Positions 33,944 through 43,112 of a DNA stretch of 64,000 bases are shown here, one piece after another. The stretch comes from Methanocella_A sp049676595 (GTDB lineage: Archaea; Halobacteriota; Methanocellia; Methanocellales; Methanocellaceae). The notes under the pieces are model-generated. The model saw only the letters and a list, made by a program, of their open reading frames with translations, did not search any database and was not told where the DNA came from. Within the stretch, counting starts at the first letter, position 1. Each line of letters begins with the position of its first letter. The translations under genes were made by a program, and so were the position numbers. The stretch covers positions 2,666,001 to 2,730,000 of the forward strand of contig NZ_CP187259.1 of NCBI RefSeq assembly GCF_049676595.1, given 5' to 3'.

Positions 33944-35099
33944 TTTCGAAGATCACCTCAAGATCGTCGAGGCTCAGGCGGCGGGGATTGGTAACCATGC
34001 ACGGATCTGAGATGGCCTTGGCCGAAAGCTGGCGAAGATCGCCTTTGCCGACGCCGATACTGCCCAGGCTCTGACCGAGGTTGACGGAGTCGAGCAGCCC
34101 GGATAGGCCTGCGGACAACAGAGCGTTCAGTTCGGCCGGGCTCTTACCCGCCGTTTCGTAGCCCAGTGCAGAGAGGATGGTCGTGTACCGCTCCGGAGCG
34201 GCTTCAAAGTTATAGGCGGTGACGTGGCGGAGAAGCAGGGCGTTGCAGAGGCCGTGGGGAAGGTTAAGCTGGCCGCCGAGGCTGTGAGCCATCGCGTGGA
34301 CTGCGCCCAGGCTTGCGTTTGAGAAGGCCAGCCCTGCGTGGAGGCTGCCCAGCATCATCAGGGCCCGCATTTCCAGGTCATCCGGCCGGGCATAAGCTCC
34401 AGTAATGCCTGATCTGATCAGCCTGATGGCCTCCAGAGCGTGGACATCGGTAACAGGAGAACTGGCATTAGACACATATGCTTCGACAGCATGGGTAAGA
34501 GCGTCGATGCCGGTGCAGGCGGTCAGCTCAGGGCTCATACTCACTGTCGTCGCCGGATCGATCAGGGCTACATCTGGCACCACAGTCTTGCTGACAATGG
34601 CTATCTTCACTTTTCTGGCGCAGTCCCGGATGATGGCAAACTGGGAAACATCCGCAGAAGTACCCGCCGTCGTCGGTATGCATATCAGCGGGGGACAGGG
34701 GAGAGGGACGTTATCTACGCCTTCGAACTCGAGGATGTGCCGGCCGTTCGAGCTGACGATGCCGATCCCTTTGGCGCAGTCCATCGGGCTGCCGCCGCCG
34801 ACCGCCACGATCAGGTTACAGCCTTCTTCCCGGTAAACGGCAGCTCCGGCCATGACCTCTTCGGCGCTGGGGTTTGGGTATACGTCCGAAAACAAAGCCC
34901 ATTCCAGGCCGGCTTCGTCCAGGCTTTCGGCGACCTGGCCGGCAATGCCGTACTTAATGCAGTTAGCATCAGTAACGAGCAGGATCTTGCTTCCGCCGAA
35001 GTTTTTTGCATAGCGGCCTGCCAGCCTCAGCGCCCCGGTGCCGAAGACAAATTCGGGAGCGACGAATTTGCGCAGGTTCTGCATGCTGTTTTTTACCAT
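33933..35099 (-). CDS. Iron-containing alcohol dehydrogenase
   Basis: A 388-residue NAD(P)-dependent dehydrogenase of family III. Dinucleotide motif VAVGGGSPMDCAKGIG, then IPTTAGTSADVSQFAI. The iron-site region is GIDALTHAVEAYVS and AVHAMAHSLGGQLNLPHGLCNALLL, which supply the Asp/His ligands. ATG 35099 has GGTGGA upstream; a second ATG lies 15 nt in. The gene overlaps the histidine kinase start by 11 bp. An inverted repeat AACTAGC / GCTAGTT (35117-35123 and 35134-35140) sits just upstream and may be an operator. Confidence 0.9.
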   Translation of the reverse strand: MVKNSMQNLRKFVAPEFVFGTGALRLAGRYAKNFGGSKILLVTDANCIKYGIAGQVAESLDEAGLEWALFSDVYPNPSAEEVMAGAAVYREEGCNLIVAVGGGSPMDCAKGIGIVSSNGRHILEFEGVDNVPLPCPPLICIPTTAGTSADVSQFAIIRDCARKVKIAIVSKTVVPDVALIDPATTVSMSPELTACTGIDALTHAVEAYVSNASSPVTDVHALEAIRLIRSGITGAYARPDDLEMRALMMLGSLHAGLAFSNASLGAVHAMAHSLGGQLNLPHGLCNALLLRHVTAYNFEAAPERYTTILSALGYETAGKSPAELNALLSAGLSGLLDSVNLGQSLGSIGVGKGDLRQLSAKAISDPCMVTNPRRLSLDDLEVIFENAL

Positions 35100-35167
35100 A
35101 ACAATCCACCGACGTCAACTAGCTAATTAATTTGCTAGTTTATTAACTCTCCCTACTGCGATTGCAA

Positions 35168-35253
35168 GTATAGTCATTCTTGAAACTAATAGTACGGTCC
35201 GGCAGTCAACCAGACCTGCCGGACCGTACTAAAAGTTTCACAAAGGACTATAC
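35168..35253. repeat. 86-bp near-perfect palindrome
   Basis: Paired blocks: GTATAGTC / GACTATAC (35168-35175, 35246-35253), TGAAACT / AGTTTCA (35181-35187, 35234-35240), and the central 15-bp AGTACGGTCCGGCAG / CTGCCGGACCGTACT (35191-35205, 35216-35230) with a 10-nt loop. It lies between the universal stress gene's 3' end and the alcohol dehydrogenase promoter. Further small stems (GGGCGC / GCGCCC and CACGG / CCGTG) occupy 35274-35342. Confidence 0.75.
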
Positions 35254-35346
35254 AATACACACATAAAAAGTAAGGGCGCAGTGGCCAGACAGACCGTAGC
35301 GCCCCACGGTTCTTAAGCAGTCCGCCTGAGAGCGGCCCGTGAACTG

Positions 35347-35784
35347 TTACTTATGCCTGACGAGAAGCACCGGACAGTTAGCGTGCCTCATCACTTTTTC
35401 GGACACGCTGCCGATGAGCACCCGCTCGATGGCAGACGTGCCTATGGAGCCGATAGCGATACAGCTCGCGCAGATCTCTTTAGAAACCCGGACGATCGTA
35501 TCAGCCGGCTGGCCTTTGACGATGATCTCCTCGCATTCGACGCCCTGCTTCTCGCAGATTTGCCTGACCCTGGCGGTGGCCTCGTTCCCCGCCTGCCGGA
35601 GCTCGGTCATGCCCTCGGCGTAGTGGATCCCTGACCTGAAGGCCAGATCGACGTTGACGACGTTCAGGATGTAGATCTTTGCCCCCAGCGAGCGGGCCAG
35701 GTAGGCTGCATGTTCCGCGGCGAAACACGAGTAGTCCGAGCCGTCGGTCGGCACCAGTATTTTTGTGTATTTCAGCTCTTCCAT
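35347..35784 (-). CDS. Universal stress protein (UspA family)
   Basis: A 145-residue nucleotide-binding stress protein. ATG 35784 is chosen: AAGGAG lies eight bases upstream, while the ATG at 35805 lacks a ribosome site. It opens KILVPTDGSDYSCFAAEHA and closes with the ATP-binding signature IGSIGTSAIERVLIGSVSEKVMRHANCPVLLV (G-2x-G-9x-G-S/T). These are the two diagnostic parts. Upstream in the same direction lies the cation exchanger (16-37 bases away), so an operon is likely. Confidence 0.92.
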   Translation of the reverse strand: MEELKYTKILVPTDGSDYSCFAAEHAAYLARSLGAKIYILNVVNVDLAFRSGIHYAEGMTELRQAGNEATARVRQICEKQGVECEEIIVKGQPADTIVRVSKEICASCIAIGSIGTSAIERVLIGSVSEKVMRHANCPVLLVRHK

Positions 35785-35820
35785 GACGATATCTCCTTTA
35801 TACACTTTAGCTCCCCAGGT

Positions 35821-36921
35821 TCAGATGAACAGCAGGACCAGTCCGATGAAAGCAAGGTATAGCAAGCCTCCGATCATCAGGCCTGACATCTTGATCTCCT
35901 TATGGCTGGATTCGAGGTAGAGGATGATGCCGGAAAGCAGCGCGATGGCGATTGCCGCCGCCTGCAGCTGGCCGATCCTGCCAGTAATATCCAGGTGCCA
36001 GCCAGTCAGCAGTATACCGATCGTGACCGGGATACAGCTCTGGAAGACCATTGCGCCGGTGATGTTGCCGATGGCGAACGTGTCTTTCTTTTCCCGGATC
36101 CACAGCATGCTGTTGAACTTTTCCGGCAGCTCGGTTGCGATAGGTGCTATGATCAGCGACAGGATGAGGGGATTGATGCCCAGGAACGTCGCGATGTCCT
36201 TGATCTGGCTGACGAACATGTTGGCGCCCAGGATGATGAGGCCCAGCGAAGCCAGTACCTGCACGATGATCAGCAGGGTCGATGGCTCTGCGGCGTGGAG
36301 GGTCTTTTTCAGATCGGCGACATTCACGTCAGCCGGGCACTCGACAGGCTTGCCTTCCTTGCCGGTGCACTTTCTGACCACGTTATCCAGGTAGAGGTTT
36401 TTCATCTCCTCGCCGTCTTCGCCCACGGTTTCCCCGGTCTTCATCGTATAGATGGTGTAGACGATGTAGAGCGGCACAAGGCAGAAGCCCAGCACCCACT
36501 TGAAAAGGCCGTATTCCGGCGGAGCCAGAGCGGCGACCGCAGCCAGCCCGTAGGCCAGCAGGAAGAATTTTAAGTCTCTCCTGATCAGCGTGCCGTTTAC
36601 GTGGAGTGTCTTAGTGCCCCGCCTGCGCTGGAACATCAGCACGGAGAGGCCGCATACGAACAGGGCCAGGGTCGTCAGCATGAAAGGTGCGCCCAGGATG
36701 GCACCTACACCGATCTCTTCGCCCGCGTGCCCGCCGATGGTCAGGATGGCGATCAGAGGCACGATGGTCTCTGGCAGCGCAGTGCCGACTGCAGCCAGTA
36801 CGCTACCCACGGCGCCTTCCGAGAGCTTGAAACGCCGGCCCACCCATTCGACACCGTTGGTGAAGAGCTCGCAGCCCACCAGGATGACCACGAAGCTCAG
36901 GATGAATACGATTAGATCCAT
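35821..36921 (-). CDS. Sodium/calcium exchanger-family antiporter
   Basis: A 366-residue membrane antiporter of the CaCA superfamily with about eleven hydrophobic helices in two inverted halves. The alpha-1 repeat reads VGTALPETIVPLIAIL and alpha-2 reads IAPIATELPEKFNSML, each with the ion-binding acid (G-T-x-x-P-E / T-E-L-P-E). Between the halves is an acidic cytoplasmic loop with cysteines (VRKCTGKEGKPVECPADV). AAGGA lies ten bases before the ATG. Substrate ion is probably Ca2+ or Na+/H+; not decidable. Confidence 0.85.
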   Translation of the reverse strand: MDLIVFILSFVVILVGCELFTNGVEWVGRRFKLSEGAVGSVLAAVGTALPETIVPLIAILTIGGHAGEEIGVGAILGAPFMLTTLALFVCGLSVLMFQRRRGTKTLHVNGTLIRRDLKFFLLAYGLAAVAALAPPEYGLFKWVLGFCLVPLYIVYTIYTMKTGETVGEDGEEMKNLYLDNVVRKCTGKEGKPVECPADVNVADLKKTLHAAEPSTLLIIVQVLASLGLIILGANMFVSQIKDIATFLGINPLILSLIIAPIATELPEKFNSMLWIREKKDTFAIGNITGAMVFQSCIPVTIGILLTGWHLDITGRIGQLQAAAIAIALLSGIILYLESSHKEIKMSGLMIGGLLYLAFIGLVLLFI

Positions 36922-37036
36922 AGGATATCTATCCTTAACAATCGTCAGAGCGATAAATAGTTTTTGAAGTGGTTAACCGTTGACCCGCTGATCAGGCAGG
37001 GATTTGAAGACGGTTACGGGAACACCCCGGCCAGGC

Positions 37037-38101
37037 TCAGGCACAGGTGGCAGAAGTCTCCGAAGGCCCCACCACCGGAGATTCAAGATTAATCCGCTCC
37101 ATGATCTTCCACGTCTCCGGGATGCCTGAATCTTCGATCGGGTCACCGGAGTTAGAGAGTAAATATTCGCCGGTGCTGCGGGCCCACGCGTGCTCGAAGC
37201 CCATTGGCAGGCGCACACATATCTGCTGGATCGGGTCGTAGTACTCTCCGGGAGAGCTGACGCCGCAGAGGCTGTCTGCGATCCACCGGTAACCGGACTG
37301 CCGCAGTGCGCTAGTCTGCAAACCGTCGGCACCGGGGATATCTGCTGCGTCGATCTCGGTGCCAAGCTGCCGCAGGCTGTACGGCTTATTCAGCTGGCGG
37401 TCTTTCAGGTATATGTTGATCCGGTTAGCTTTCTCCATCCACAGGGGATTGATCCTGAAGGAGTACAGGATAGCCTGTAAAAGATCTTTCAGCCCGTCAA
37501 GCCTGCCCTGTTCAGCCCGGATGGAAATCAGGTGATCGGCCATCCAGAAGATATGGTCGATGAAGGCGCTGCCCACAGGAATCTTGTAGGTGAACGTGGT
37601 CACAGTACAGTAGAGGACTTCCTCGTAAAGCTTATCCAGATCCCTGTACTGTACCCTCATGCCTGCTCCGCAGGAAAAGGCTGACTCCCCGGGGCTTAAC
37701 GTGGCCTCGAACCCGAGTGTGCTCCCCAGGTCAACAGGGGGGATTCCCCGGATAATTGACAGGTCATCAACCTCTGGCCGGAGGGCAGGTATCATCATGA
37801 GAGCGAGGAATTCGGAAGCATCGAGAGGAGGACAGACAGTAGCGCCAAGGTACCGGGTACCTGCCGGATGGCTTTGCAGGACCTGTGGCAGGCTGGTCCA
37901 GACAAATGCCTGGCCTGGAAGCGACTGGATTTCCACACCGTTCCCCGCGAGCTTGAAGCCGCTCGTCGAAGGCATCATCGCATCATCTGCCGACCACCGG
38001 ACGCCCCCCTCGAAGCCCCACCCGGCAGGCACGAGCAGACTAAACGCTTCGAGCCCGGTACACGCTTTGTCCAGGCAGCTCACAGTCTTAAAGCGCAGCA
38101 A
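37037..38101 (-). CDS. Unknown 354-residue protein
   Basis: Soluble-looking protein without signal peptide or membrane helix; I do not recognise a family. The TTG start at 38101 follows GGGGGG at normal spacing. N-terminal half is beta-rich (FSLLVPAGWGFEGGVRWSAD, GVEIQSLPGQAFVW). The second half starts IDHIFWMADHLISIRAEQG and contains GEYYDPIQQICVRLPMGFEHAW and STGEYLLSNSGDP, suggesting a repeated WxxxxxGxYxxS-like motif seen in uncharacterised bacterial proteins. Codon use matches the host. Confidence 0.7.
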   Translation of the reverse strand: MLRFKTVSCLDKACTGLEAFSLLVPAGWGFEGGVRWSADDAMMPSTSGFKLAGNGVEIQSLPGQAFVWTSLPQVLQSHPAGTRYLGATVCPPLDASEFLALMMIPALRPEVDDLSIIRGIPPVDLGSTLGFEATLSPGESAFSCGAGMRVQYRDLDKLYEEVLYCTVTTFTYKIPVGSAFIDHIFWMADHLISIRAEQGRLDGLKDLLQAILYSFRINPLWMEKANRINIYLKDRQLNKPYSLRQLGTEIDAADIPGADGLQTSALRQSGYRWIADSLCGVSSPGEYYDPIQQICVRLPMGFEHAWARSTGEYLLSNSGDPIEDSGIPETWKIMERINLESPVVGPSETSATCA

Positions 38102-38284
38102 ATGTCAGTCCCCCCGTTACTTGGCAGCAAGTTCCAATAATGCTGAAACCCTGTACTTGATAATACTAAGGCCGATAATGAGCGAGATCCGGCATGCAGG
38201 AGCCTGTCGAGAGCCGGAGAGGCAGGGGCTGCCCGGGAACCGGCGTAGGATAACTATATGTTTCCCGCAGGCCACTTAGGATTC

Positions 38285-38449
38285 ATGATCCGGGATGACT
38301 GCCCCTGCCCGAAAACAGACTGCAGAAGACACAAGAACTGCGTCGAGTGCAGGGAGTATCACGTCGCTAAAGATCGGGTGCCGTACTGCGATCGGCCGCA
38401 GCCGAAGAACCCGATCAGCCGGCTGTTTAAAAAAGCATTCAGGCTCTGA
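38285..38449 (+). CDS. Small cysteine-rich protein, probable zinc binder
   Basis: A 54-residue protein with six cysteines: MIRDDCPCPKTDCRRHKNCVECREYH plus VPYCDRP (split here; C-x-C-x4-C-x4-C-x2-C, later C). The basic C-terminus reads ISRLFKKAFRL. ATG 38285 has AGGA upstream; an ATG at 38258 extends it by nine residues. The cysteine spacing suggests a metal site; function unknown. Divergent from the unknown gene at 37037. Confidence 0.65.
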   Translation: MIRDDCPCPKTDCRRHKNCVECREYHVAKDRVPYCDRPQPKNPISRLFKKAFRL

Positions 38450-38537
38450 GAGGGTTTGCCTGCCGGGCACAAGCCGGCACAGATGTTTTTGCCTCCGGCC
38501 GCGGTAACGGGAAAGAACGGTTCAATACCTGTAGAGA

Positions 38538-38544
38538 TATAAAG
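38538..38544 (+). promoter_or_regulatory. TATA box of the MBL-fold gene
   Basis: TATAAAG 30 bp before the ATG at 38574. With the usual 26-bp spacing to the start site, the mRNA would have a leader of only a few bases, so this gene is likely near-leaderless. Confidence 0.5.
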
Positions 38545-38573
38545 AATATTCCAGTCACACGAGATGGTTTTAA

Positions 38574-39386
38574 ATGGTAGATTCAGTTTCAGCATGGCTC
38601 AAGGTCAGCGAGCTTTCAAAAGACACGTGGCGCATCGAGGATGCCGGCATGGTAAGCCAGTACCTGCTGGCAGGGAAGGAAAAAGCGCTGCTGATAGATG
38701 CAGGCTGGGGTATCGGAGACCTGCATGCACGGGTGGCGAGCCTGACCTCGCTGCCCCTCACGGTCATCAACACCCACGGCCACCCAGATCACACCTGCGG
38801 TAACTACCGCTTCGAGAACGTCCGCATCCACCAGGCGGATGTACCCCTGCTGAAAAAGAACTTCAGCCCCAAGGTCAGGCACGACATCATGCAGAGGTTC
38901 AAGGATCAGCCTCTGCCCGAAGGCTTCTCCGAAGACGCGTGGGTTCACGCCCCCCTGAAGCGGTTTGCCCCGTTCTCCGGCGAGCTGAGCTTCGACCTCG
39001 GAGGCAGAGTGGTGGACGTCATCGAGACTCCGGGGCACACTCCGGGCAGCGTCAGCCTGTACGACCGGAAAGAGAAGTGGCTGTTCACGGCTGACAACAT
39101 CATGGAAGGCAACACGCTGCTTAACCTGGAGGGCAGCATGCCGCTGAGTATCTTTATGAACAGCGTGAACAAACTGGCAGCTATGGAGAATAAAGTCGAG
39201 GCGCTATACCCGGCCCACGGCAGAGTCGCTCTGAAGCCGTCGACCCTCTCGGACATGCAAAAAGGCGTCAAAAAGGTCCTCGATGGCAAGCTGATCGGGA
39301 AGCCGGAGAAGACCTCCCGGGGCAGCGGAGCTGTCATCCGGTTCGACAGCTGCGGAATCGTCTATAACGACGAGCGGCGATATTAG
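38574..39386 (+). CDS. Metallo-beta-lactamase-fold hydrolase
   Basis: A 270-residue MBL-fold protein. The binuclear metal motif is THGHPDHTCGN (H-x-H-x-D-H), with further ligands in IETPGHTPGSVSLYD, LFTADNIME (Asp) and YPAHGRVAL. This order is that of glyoxalase II-like or lactonase-like hydrolases. It lies 31 bases upstream of a DEAD-box helicase on the same strand and may be co-transcribed. Substrate is not deducible. Confidence 0.88.
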   Translation: MVDSVSAWLKVSELSKDTWRIEDAGMVSQYLLAGKEKALLIDAGWGIGDLHARVASLTSLPLTVINTHGHPDHTCGNYRFENVRIHQADVPLLKKNFSPKVRHDIMQRFKDQPLPEGFSEDAWVHAPLKRFAPFSGELSFDLGGRVVDVIETPGHTPGSVSLYDRKEKWLFTADNIMEGNTLLNLEGSMPLSIFMNSVNKLAAMENKVEALYPAHGRVALKPSTLSDMQKGVKKVLDGKLIGKPEKTSRGSGAVIRFDSCGIVYNDERRY

Positions 39387-39417
39387 AGACACGTAATCCG
39401 AAAATGGAGTTTCACAG

Positions 39418-40935
39418 ATGGTCAAGTTTACTGAGTTAAATTTAACACCGAGCATAGTCAGAGCGGTCCAGGATATGGGTTTTGAGGAAGCGACGCCCAT
39501 CCAGGAGCAGGCGATTCCTCTGGCCATGGAGGGAAAAGACCTGATCGGGCACGCCCAGACTGGTACGGGGAAGACGGCGGCGTTCGGCATTCCGATGATT
39601 GAGGCCATCAGGCCGACATCTAAAGGTGTACAGGGCCTTATCGTCGTGCCTACCCGCGAGCTCGCGACCCAGGTAGCGGAAGAGCTGAACCGCATAGGCC
39701 AGGTTAGAGGCATCCGAACTATACCAATTTATGGCGGCCAGGACTTCAGGTCGCAGGTAAAAGCCCTGGAAGACCTGCCGCAGATAATAGCCGGCACCCC
39801 GGGCCGCCTGCTGGAGCACATGAGGCGGCAGTACATCAAAACTAACGAGATCAAGTTCTGTGTCCTCGACGAAGCCGATAAGATGCTCGACATGGGATTC
39901 ATCGACGAAGTCGAGAAGATCCTCAAAAAGATGCCCGAAAGGCGGCAGACGATGCTGTTTTCGGCCACGCTGTCGCCGCCTGTGCAGATGCTTGCCAGGA
40001 AATACCTGAGAGACCCTGAGCTGATCGAATTTGAGGAAGAGGGCATCACTGTGCCTACTACAGCACAGCATTACATCGAGATGCCCGAGAAGCAAAAGTT
40101 CGAAGTGCTGACCCGGCTGCTCGACCAGGAAAAGCCCGAGCTGGCCATCGTGTTCGTCATGACCAGGGTCAGAGTAGGCGAGCTGGCCAAAGCCCTCGTA
40201 GAGAGGGGATACCACGCGCTGGGCCTCCACGGGGATTTGCTCCAGTACCAGCGGGAGAACACGCTGGACAAGTTCAAGGCCGGCGAGGTCAGCATTCTGG
40301 TAGCCACAGACGTTGCGGCGAGAGGCCTGGATATCCAGGGTGTCACCCACGTCTATAATTTTGACATACCCCAGGACCCGGACAGCTACGTGCACAGGAT
40401 CGGCCGCACGGGCAGGGCCGGAAATGCGGGAACGGCGACTACTTTTGTAACTCCGAGGGACAAGCCGGTCTTAGATGCCATCGAGCAGACGATCGATCAT
40501 AAGATCACCAGCAAACCGGTTCCGGGCGGAGCAGAGTCTACCGAGAAAAGTATAGAGGTGGCCATAGAAAAAATTCAGGGCGAGATCGAGATCAGGGACC
40601 TGTCCTTTTACCGGGACTACGCCGAGACCCTGCTTAAGACCGGCGACTCGGCCACCATCCTGGCGGCCGCCCTCCGGCTTCTGAGCAAGGCGGATGAAAA
40701 GCCCCAGGTCAGGCTGACCGAAGTGCCGGAGCCGAAAGCCCCCGAGAAAAAGACAGAGAAAGGCAGCCGGGGTAAGGGCACGAGCTACGCAAAGAAAGGC
40801 GGCCACAGTAAAGGCTACGGCCACAGGGAGCAGGCTCCCCGGAGCAAAGAAGCCGACAGAAAGAAAAGCGGCGGACAGGGCCCCAAAGGCGGCGCTTTTA
40901 AACAGTTTACCAAAAAGAAGGGCGGGAAAAAATAA
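39418..40935 (+). CDS. DEAD-box RNA helicase
   Basis: A 505-residue ATP-dependent RNA helicase. Q motif GFEEATPIQEQAIPLAM, motif I AQTGTGKTAAFG, Ia PTRELA, Ib GTPGRLLEH, II DEAD (VLDEADKMLDMGF), III SATLS, V VATDVAARGLDI and VI HRIGRTGRAG are intact. The roughly 60-residue Lys/Gly/Ser-rich tail (KGSRGKGTSYAKKGGHSKG) is a basic RNA-binding extension as in cold-shock helicases (DeaD/CshA). GGAG precedes the ATG. Likely roles: ribosome assembly and RNA turnover. Confidence 0.94.
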   Translation: MVKFTELNLTPSIVRAVQDMGFEEATPIQEQAIPLAMEGKDLIGHAQTGTGKTAAFGIPMIEAIRPTSKGVQGLIVVPTRELATQVAEELNRIGQVRGIRTIPIYGGQDFRSQVKALEDLPQIIAGTPGRLLEHMRRQYIKTNEIKFCVLDEADKMLDMGFIDEVEKILKKMPERRQTMLFSATLSPPVQMLARKYLRDPELIEFEEEGITVPTTAQHYIEMPEKQKFEVLTRLLDQEKPELAIVFVMTRVRVGELAKALVERGYHALGLHGDLLQYQRENTLDKFKAGEVSILVATDVAARGLDIQGVTHVYNFDIPQDPDSYVHRIGRTGRAGNAGTATTFVTPRDKPVLDAIEQTIDHKITSKPVPGGAESTEKSIEVAIEKIQGEIEIRDLSFYRDYAETLLKTGDSATILAAALRLLSKADEKPQVRLTEVPEPKAPEKKTEKGSRGKGTSYAKKGGHSKGYGHREQAPRSKEADRKKSGGQGPKGGAFKQFTKKKGGKK

Positions 40936-41037
40936 CCCGCTCCCGATACCGATAGCGGCCCTGACAGCCGGGGTTGTCGTCAGCGATTTTACTTAGTTTT
41001 ATCAGCGTGGGCTCCCATCGTCTGATGAGAAATGATT

Positions 41038-41184
41038 ATGCCGGAGAAGAAGCCCGAAGAAGAGAAAGAGGAAGCAGCAGAGACAGACAAGAAGAAACGC
41101 CAGCGGAAAAAAGAGATCCGAAACATAGAGCCAGCGGAGGAGCCGGTCAAAGGCCCGATGGGCGAGGACATATACAAGGTTTGA
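41038..41184 (+). CDS. Very small highly charged protein
   Basis: A 48-residue frame: MPEKKPEEEKEEAAETDKKK, then a basic stretch (RQRKKEIRN) and the tail GPMGEDIYKV. An ATG two codons upstream (41032) is also possible. Codon third positions look host-like. Charge pattern suggests a nucleic-acid or ribosome-associated peptide, but nothing firm can be said. TGATGAG is a weak ribosome site. Confidence 0.4.
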   Translation: MPEKKPEEEKEEAAETDKKKRQRKKEIRNIEPAEEPVKGPMGEDIYKV

Positions 41185-41317
41185 GGCAAGCAGCTGACAG
41201 CCATGGTAAATGGACTACCTTAGCCTGTGGGTTGCGGGCCTCCCGATCAGGCCGGGGCATGCGCTGCCCGCGCACCCGTTCCGGCCATAGAGACCTCTGT
41301 CTGGAACTCACCGGGGC

Positions 41318-41764
41318 CTATTTTTCGAACAATTTTTTATATTTACCATACCCCTCTTTTTCGAGGTCGTCTTTAGGTATGAACCGCAGCGCCGCAGAGT
41401 TGATGCAATAGCGCATGCCGGACGGCGCCGGGCCGTCGTTGAACAGATGGCCGAGATGAGAGTCTGCATCCTTGCTCCGCACTTCAGTACGCACCATGCC
41501 GTGGCTTACGTCTCGCTTCTCCTCGACTTTGATGCCCTCGATCGTCTTAGAAAAACTGGGCCACCCACAGTCTGAGTCGAACTTGTCCTTCGAGCTGAAC
41601 AGGGGCTCGCCCGAGACGATATCTACGTAGATTCCCTCCCGGTGATCGTCCCAGAACTCATTCCGGAACGGCGGCTCCGTGCCGTTCTCCTGGGTGACCT
41701 CGTACTGCAGAGGTGTCAGCTTTTTCTTCAGCTCTTCTTTGGCAGGTTTTGTAGACTGTGTCAT
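41318..41764 (-). CDS. msrB: Methionine-R-sulfoxide reductase B
   Basis: Repairs oxidised methionine. 148 residues from ATG 41764 (a GTG 15 nt upstream is the alternative). Family blocks: YEVTQENGTEPPF, GIYVDIVSGEPLFSS, the resolving-Cys segment DSDCGWPSF, SHLGHLFNDGP, and the catalytic RYCINSAAL. The two C-x-x-C zinc sites of some MsrBs are absent, so this is the zinc-free form. A fitting oxygen-defence function in an anaerobe. Confidence 0.93.
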   Translation of the reverse strand: MTQSTKPAKEELKKKLTPLQYEVTQENGTEPPFRNEFWDDHREGIYVDIVSGEPLFSSKDKFDSDCGWPSFSKTIEGIKVEEKRDVSHGMVRTEVRSKDADSHLGHLFNDGPAPSGMRYCINSAALRFIPKDDLEKEGYGKYKKLFEK

Positions 41765-41889
41765 CGGCTTCACTTCCACCTTACAGAAGAATCAGATTGC
41801 ACTATATGATAATTTTTAGGCTGGATAAACCCGACGGGATAGATGCTGGACGGGTAAACCGATCGCGTCAGCAGGGCTTTCTCAAAAGT

Positions 41890-42021
41890 TTAAGCCTTAA
41901 GCTCGCCGGGCAGGCCCGAGCTCTTGCACGCGCAGGTGAAGCAAAGCACGACCAGCTTACCGTTGAGCATGGCATAGAAAGGAAGGCTTGCGTTTCTCTT
42001 GCATTTCGAACATTTTTCCAT
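41890..42021 (-). CDS. 43-residue zinc-ribbon protein
   Basis: Short frame MEKCSKCKRNASLPFYAMLN then GKLVVLCFTCACKSSG and GELKA. Two C-x-x-C knuckles (CSKC and CFTC, plus one more Cys) make a treble-clef or ribbon. The ATG at 42021 has GGAG eight bases upstream, which together with the cysteine spacing argues for a real gene. It runs divergently from the flavin-binding protein at 42215. Function unknown. Confidence 0.65.
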   Translation of the reverse strand: MEKCSKCKRNASLPFYAMLNGKLVVLCFTCACKSSGLPGELKA

Positions 42022-42089
42022 GGTTTTTACTCCGGAAAACAAATTTAGTATATTTTAGTAGATATACTTATCGATCACTATTGATATGG

Positions 42090-42100
42090 TTATATAAATA
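42090..42100 (+). promoter_or_regulatory. TATA box upstream of the PNPOx-like gene
   Basis: TTATATAAATA, a strong archaeal TATA element. The expected start near 42120 would give a leader of about 95 nt before the GTG at 42215. Confidence 0.45.
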
Positions 42101-42214
42101 TCGCTTGAAAACGTTGGCCCGAATGACAGGAAAGGCGAGAGACCGGCATTTCCGTCAGCCGGGCTTATCATATCAGACCGTCTATAAAATTACAATGCAA
42201 CCGGAGGATAGCCC

Positions 42215-42703
42215 GTGAACATCCTGAAGATACCACCGATGCCCAGGGAAGAATACGATCAGCTGATCAAAGAGCAGTTCATCGCCCGCATTGCCTTCAA
42301 AGGCGACGGCAGCACGTACATCGCCCCGTTCATGTACGTGTTCGACGGCAGGTACATGTACTTTTTATCGACCAGGTACGGCAAGAAGGTCGAGTACTTC
42401 TCGAAGAACCCCGAAGTCTCGGTCGAGGTCGAACACTATGCCCCGGACATGTCCACCTACAAGTTCGTCACGCTCACAGGCAGGCTGACAGAGGTAAAAA
42501 AAGGTGATGATGCCCGCAGCATCCGGAGCAGGTTCCTCGACATGTTCAAGTCCAGGAAGATATCCCGGAACGCGCTGGCAGCGCTGGGGCATTCCCCGGA
42601 CGAGCCCTTCGACGCCATCATGTCCGACAGCATGACCGCTGTCTGGAAGCTGGTAGATGTGGAACAGATTGTCGGTTTAAAGAACGCTGGCGGCGGCAAA
42701 TAA
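42215..42703 (+). CDS. Pyridoxamine 5'-phosphate oxidase-like flavin-binding protein
   Basis: A 162-residue split-barrel protein of the PNPOx/NimA class that usually binds FMN or F420. GTG start with CCGGAGG at correct spacing. Landmarks are FIARIAFKGDGSTYIAPFMYV, YFLSTRYGKKVEYFSKNPEVSVEVE and FVTLTGRLTEV. Such proteins reduce quinones, nitro compounds or oxygen; in methanogens F420 is a plausible cofactor. No operon partners. Confidence 0.8.
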   Translation: MNILKIPPMPREEYDQLIKEQFIARIAFKGDGSTYIAPFMYVFDGRYMYFLSTRYGKKVEYFSKNPEVSVEVEHYAPDMSTYKFVTLTGRLTEVKKGDDARSIRSRFLDMFKSRKISRNALAALGHSPDEPFDAIMSDSMTAVWKLVDVEQIVGLKNAGGGK

Positions 42704-42800
42704 AATTATTAGTGAAAGTATAAATGCTCGACCGCCTTAATAGAAATACAGGGAAGCGTACTATTTGCGATATTTTTCAATAGCCGCCCTTCACAGGGAC

Positions 42801-42980
42801 ATGGTCGTAATCAATGACATGGAGACATTCGCCCACTATTTTTGCTACACGACCAAGCAGAAAAAAGGAAACGTGCCCGAAGTGGGCCACGCAGGCTTGC
42901 CAGACGAGCAGGAAGAAACTAGCTCACCCGTGTTATACGAGATCGACGAAACTGTCGTATCCGATGATGACGAGCTCTGA
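42801..42980 (+). CDS. Small acidic protein of unknown function
   Basis: A 59-residue frame from ATG 42801 (AGGG upstream; the frame is open to a TTG at 42765). MVVINDMETFAHYFCYTTKQ, then a Gly/Pro hinge and an acidic tail ETSSPVLYEIDETVVSDDDEL. Third codon positions are GC-rich as in host genes. A TATAAATG at 42719-42726 could be the promoter. No family recognised. Confidence 0.5.
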   Translation: MVVINDMETFAHYFCYTTKQKKGNVPEVGHAGLPDEQEETSSPVLYEIDETVVSDDDEL

Positions 42981-43112
42981 GACGGGCACGCCCAATTAAA
43001 AAGCTGCATTACTATTTACCCGGACAGTGTCAGAGCCGAAACCGATCAGATCGGGAACGGTAAGCCCCGTTTGTGAGCGGTTGCTATATTCAGGTCCACA
43101 AAATAACATACA

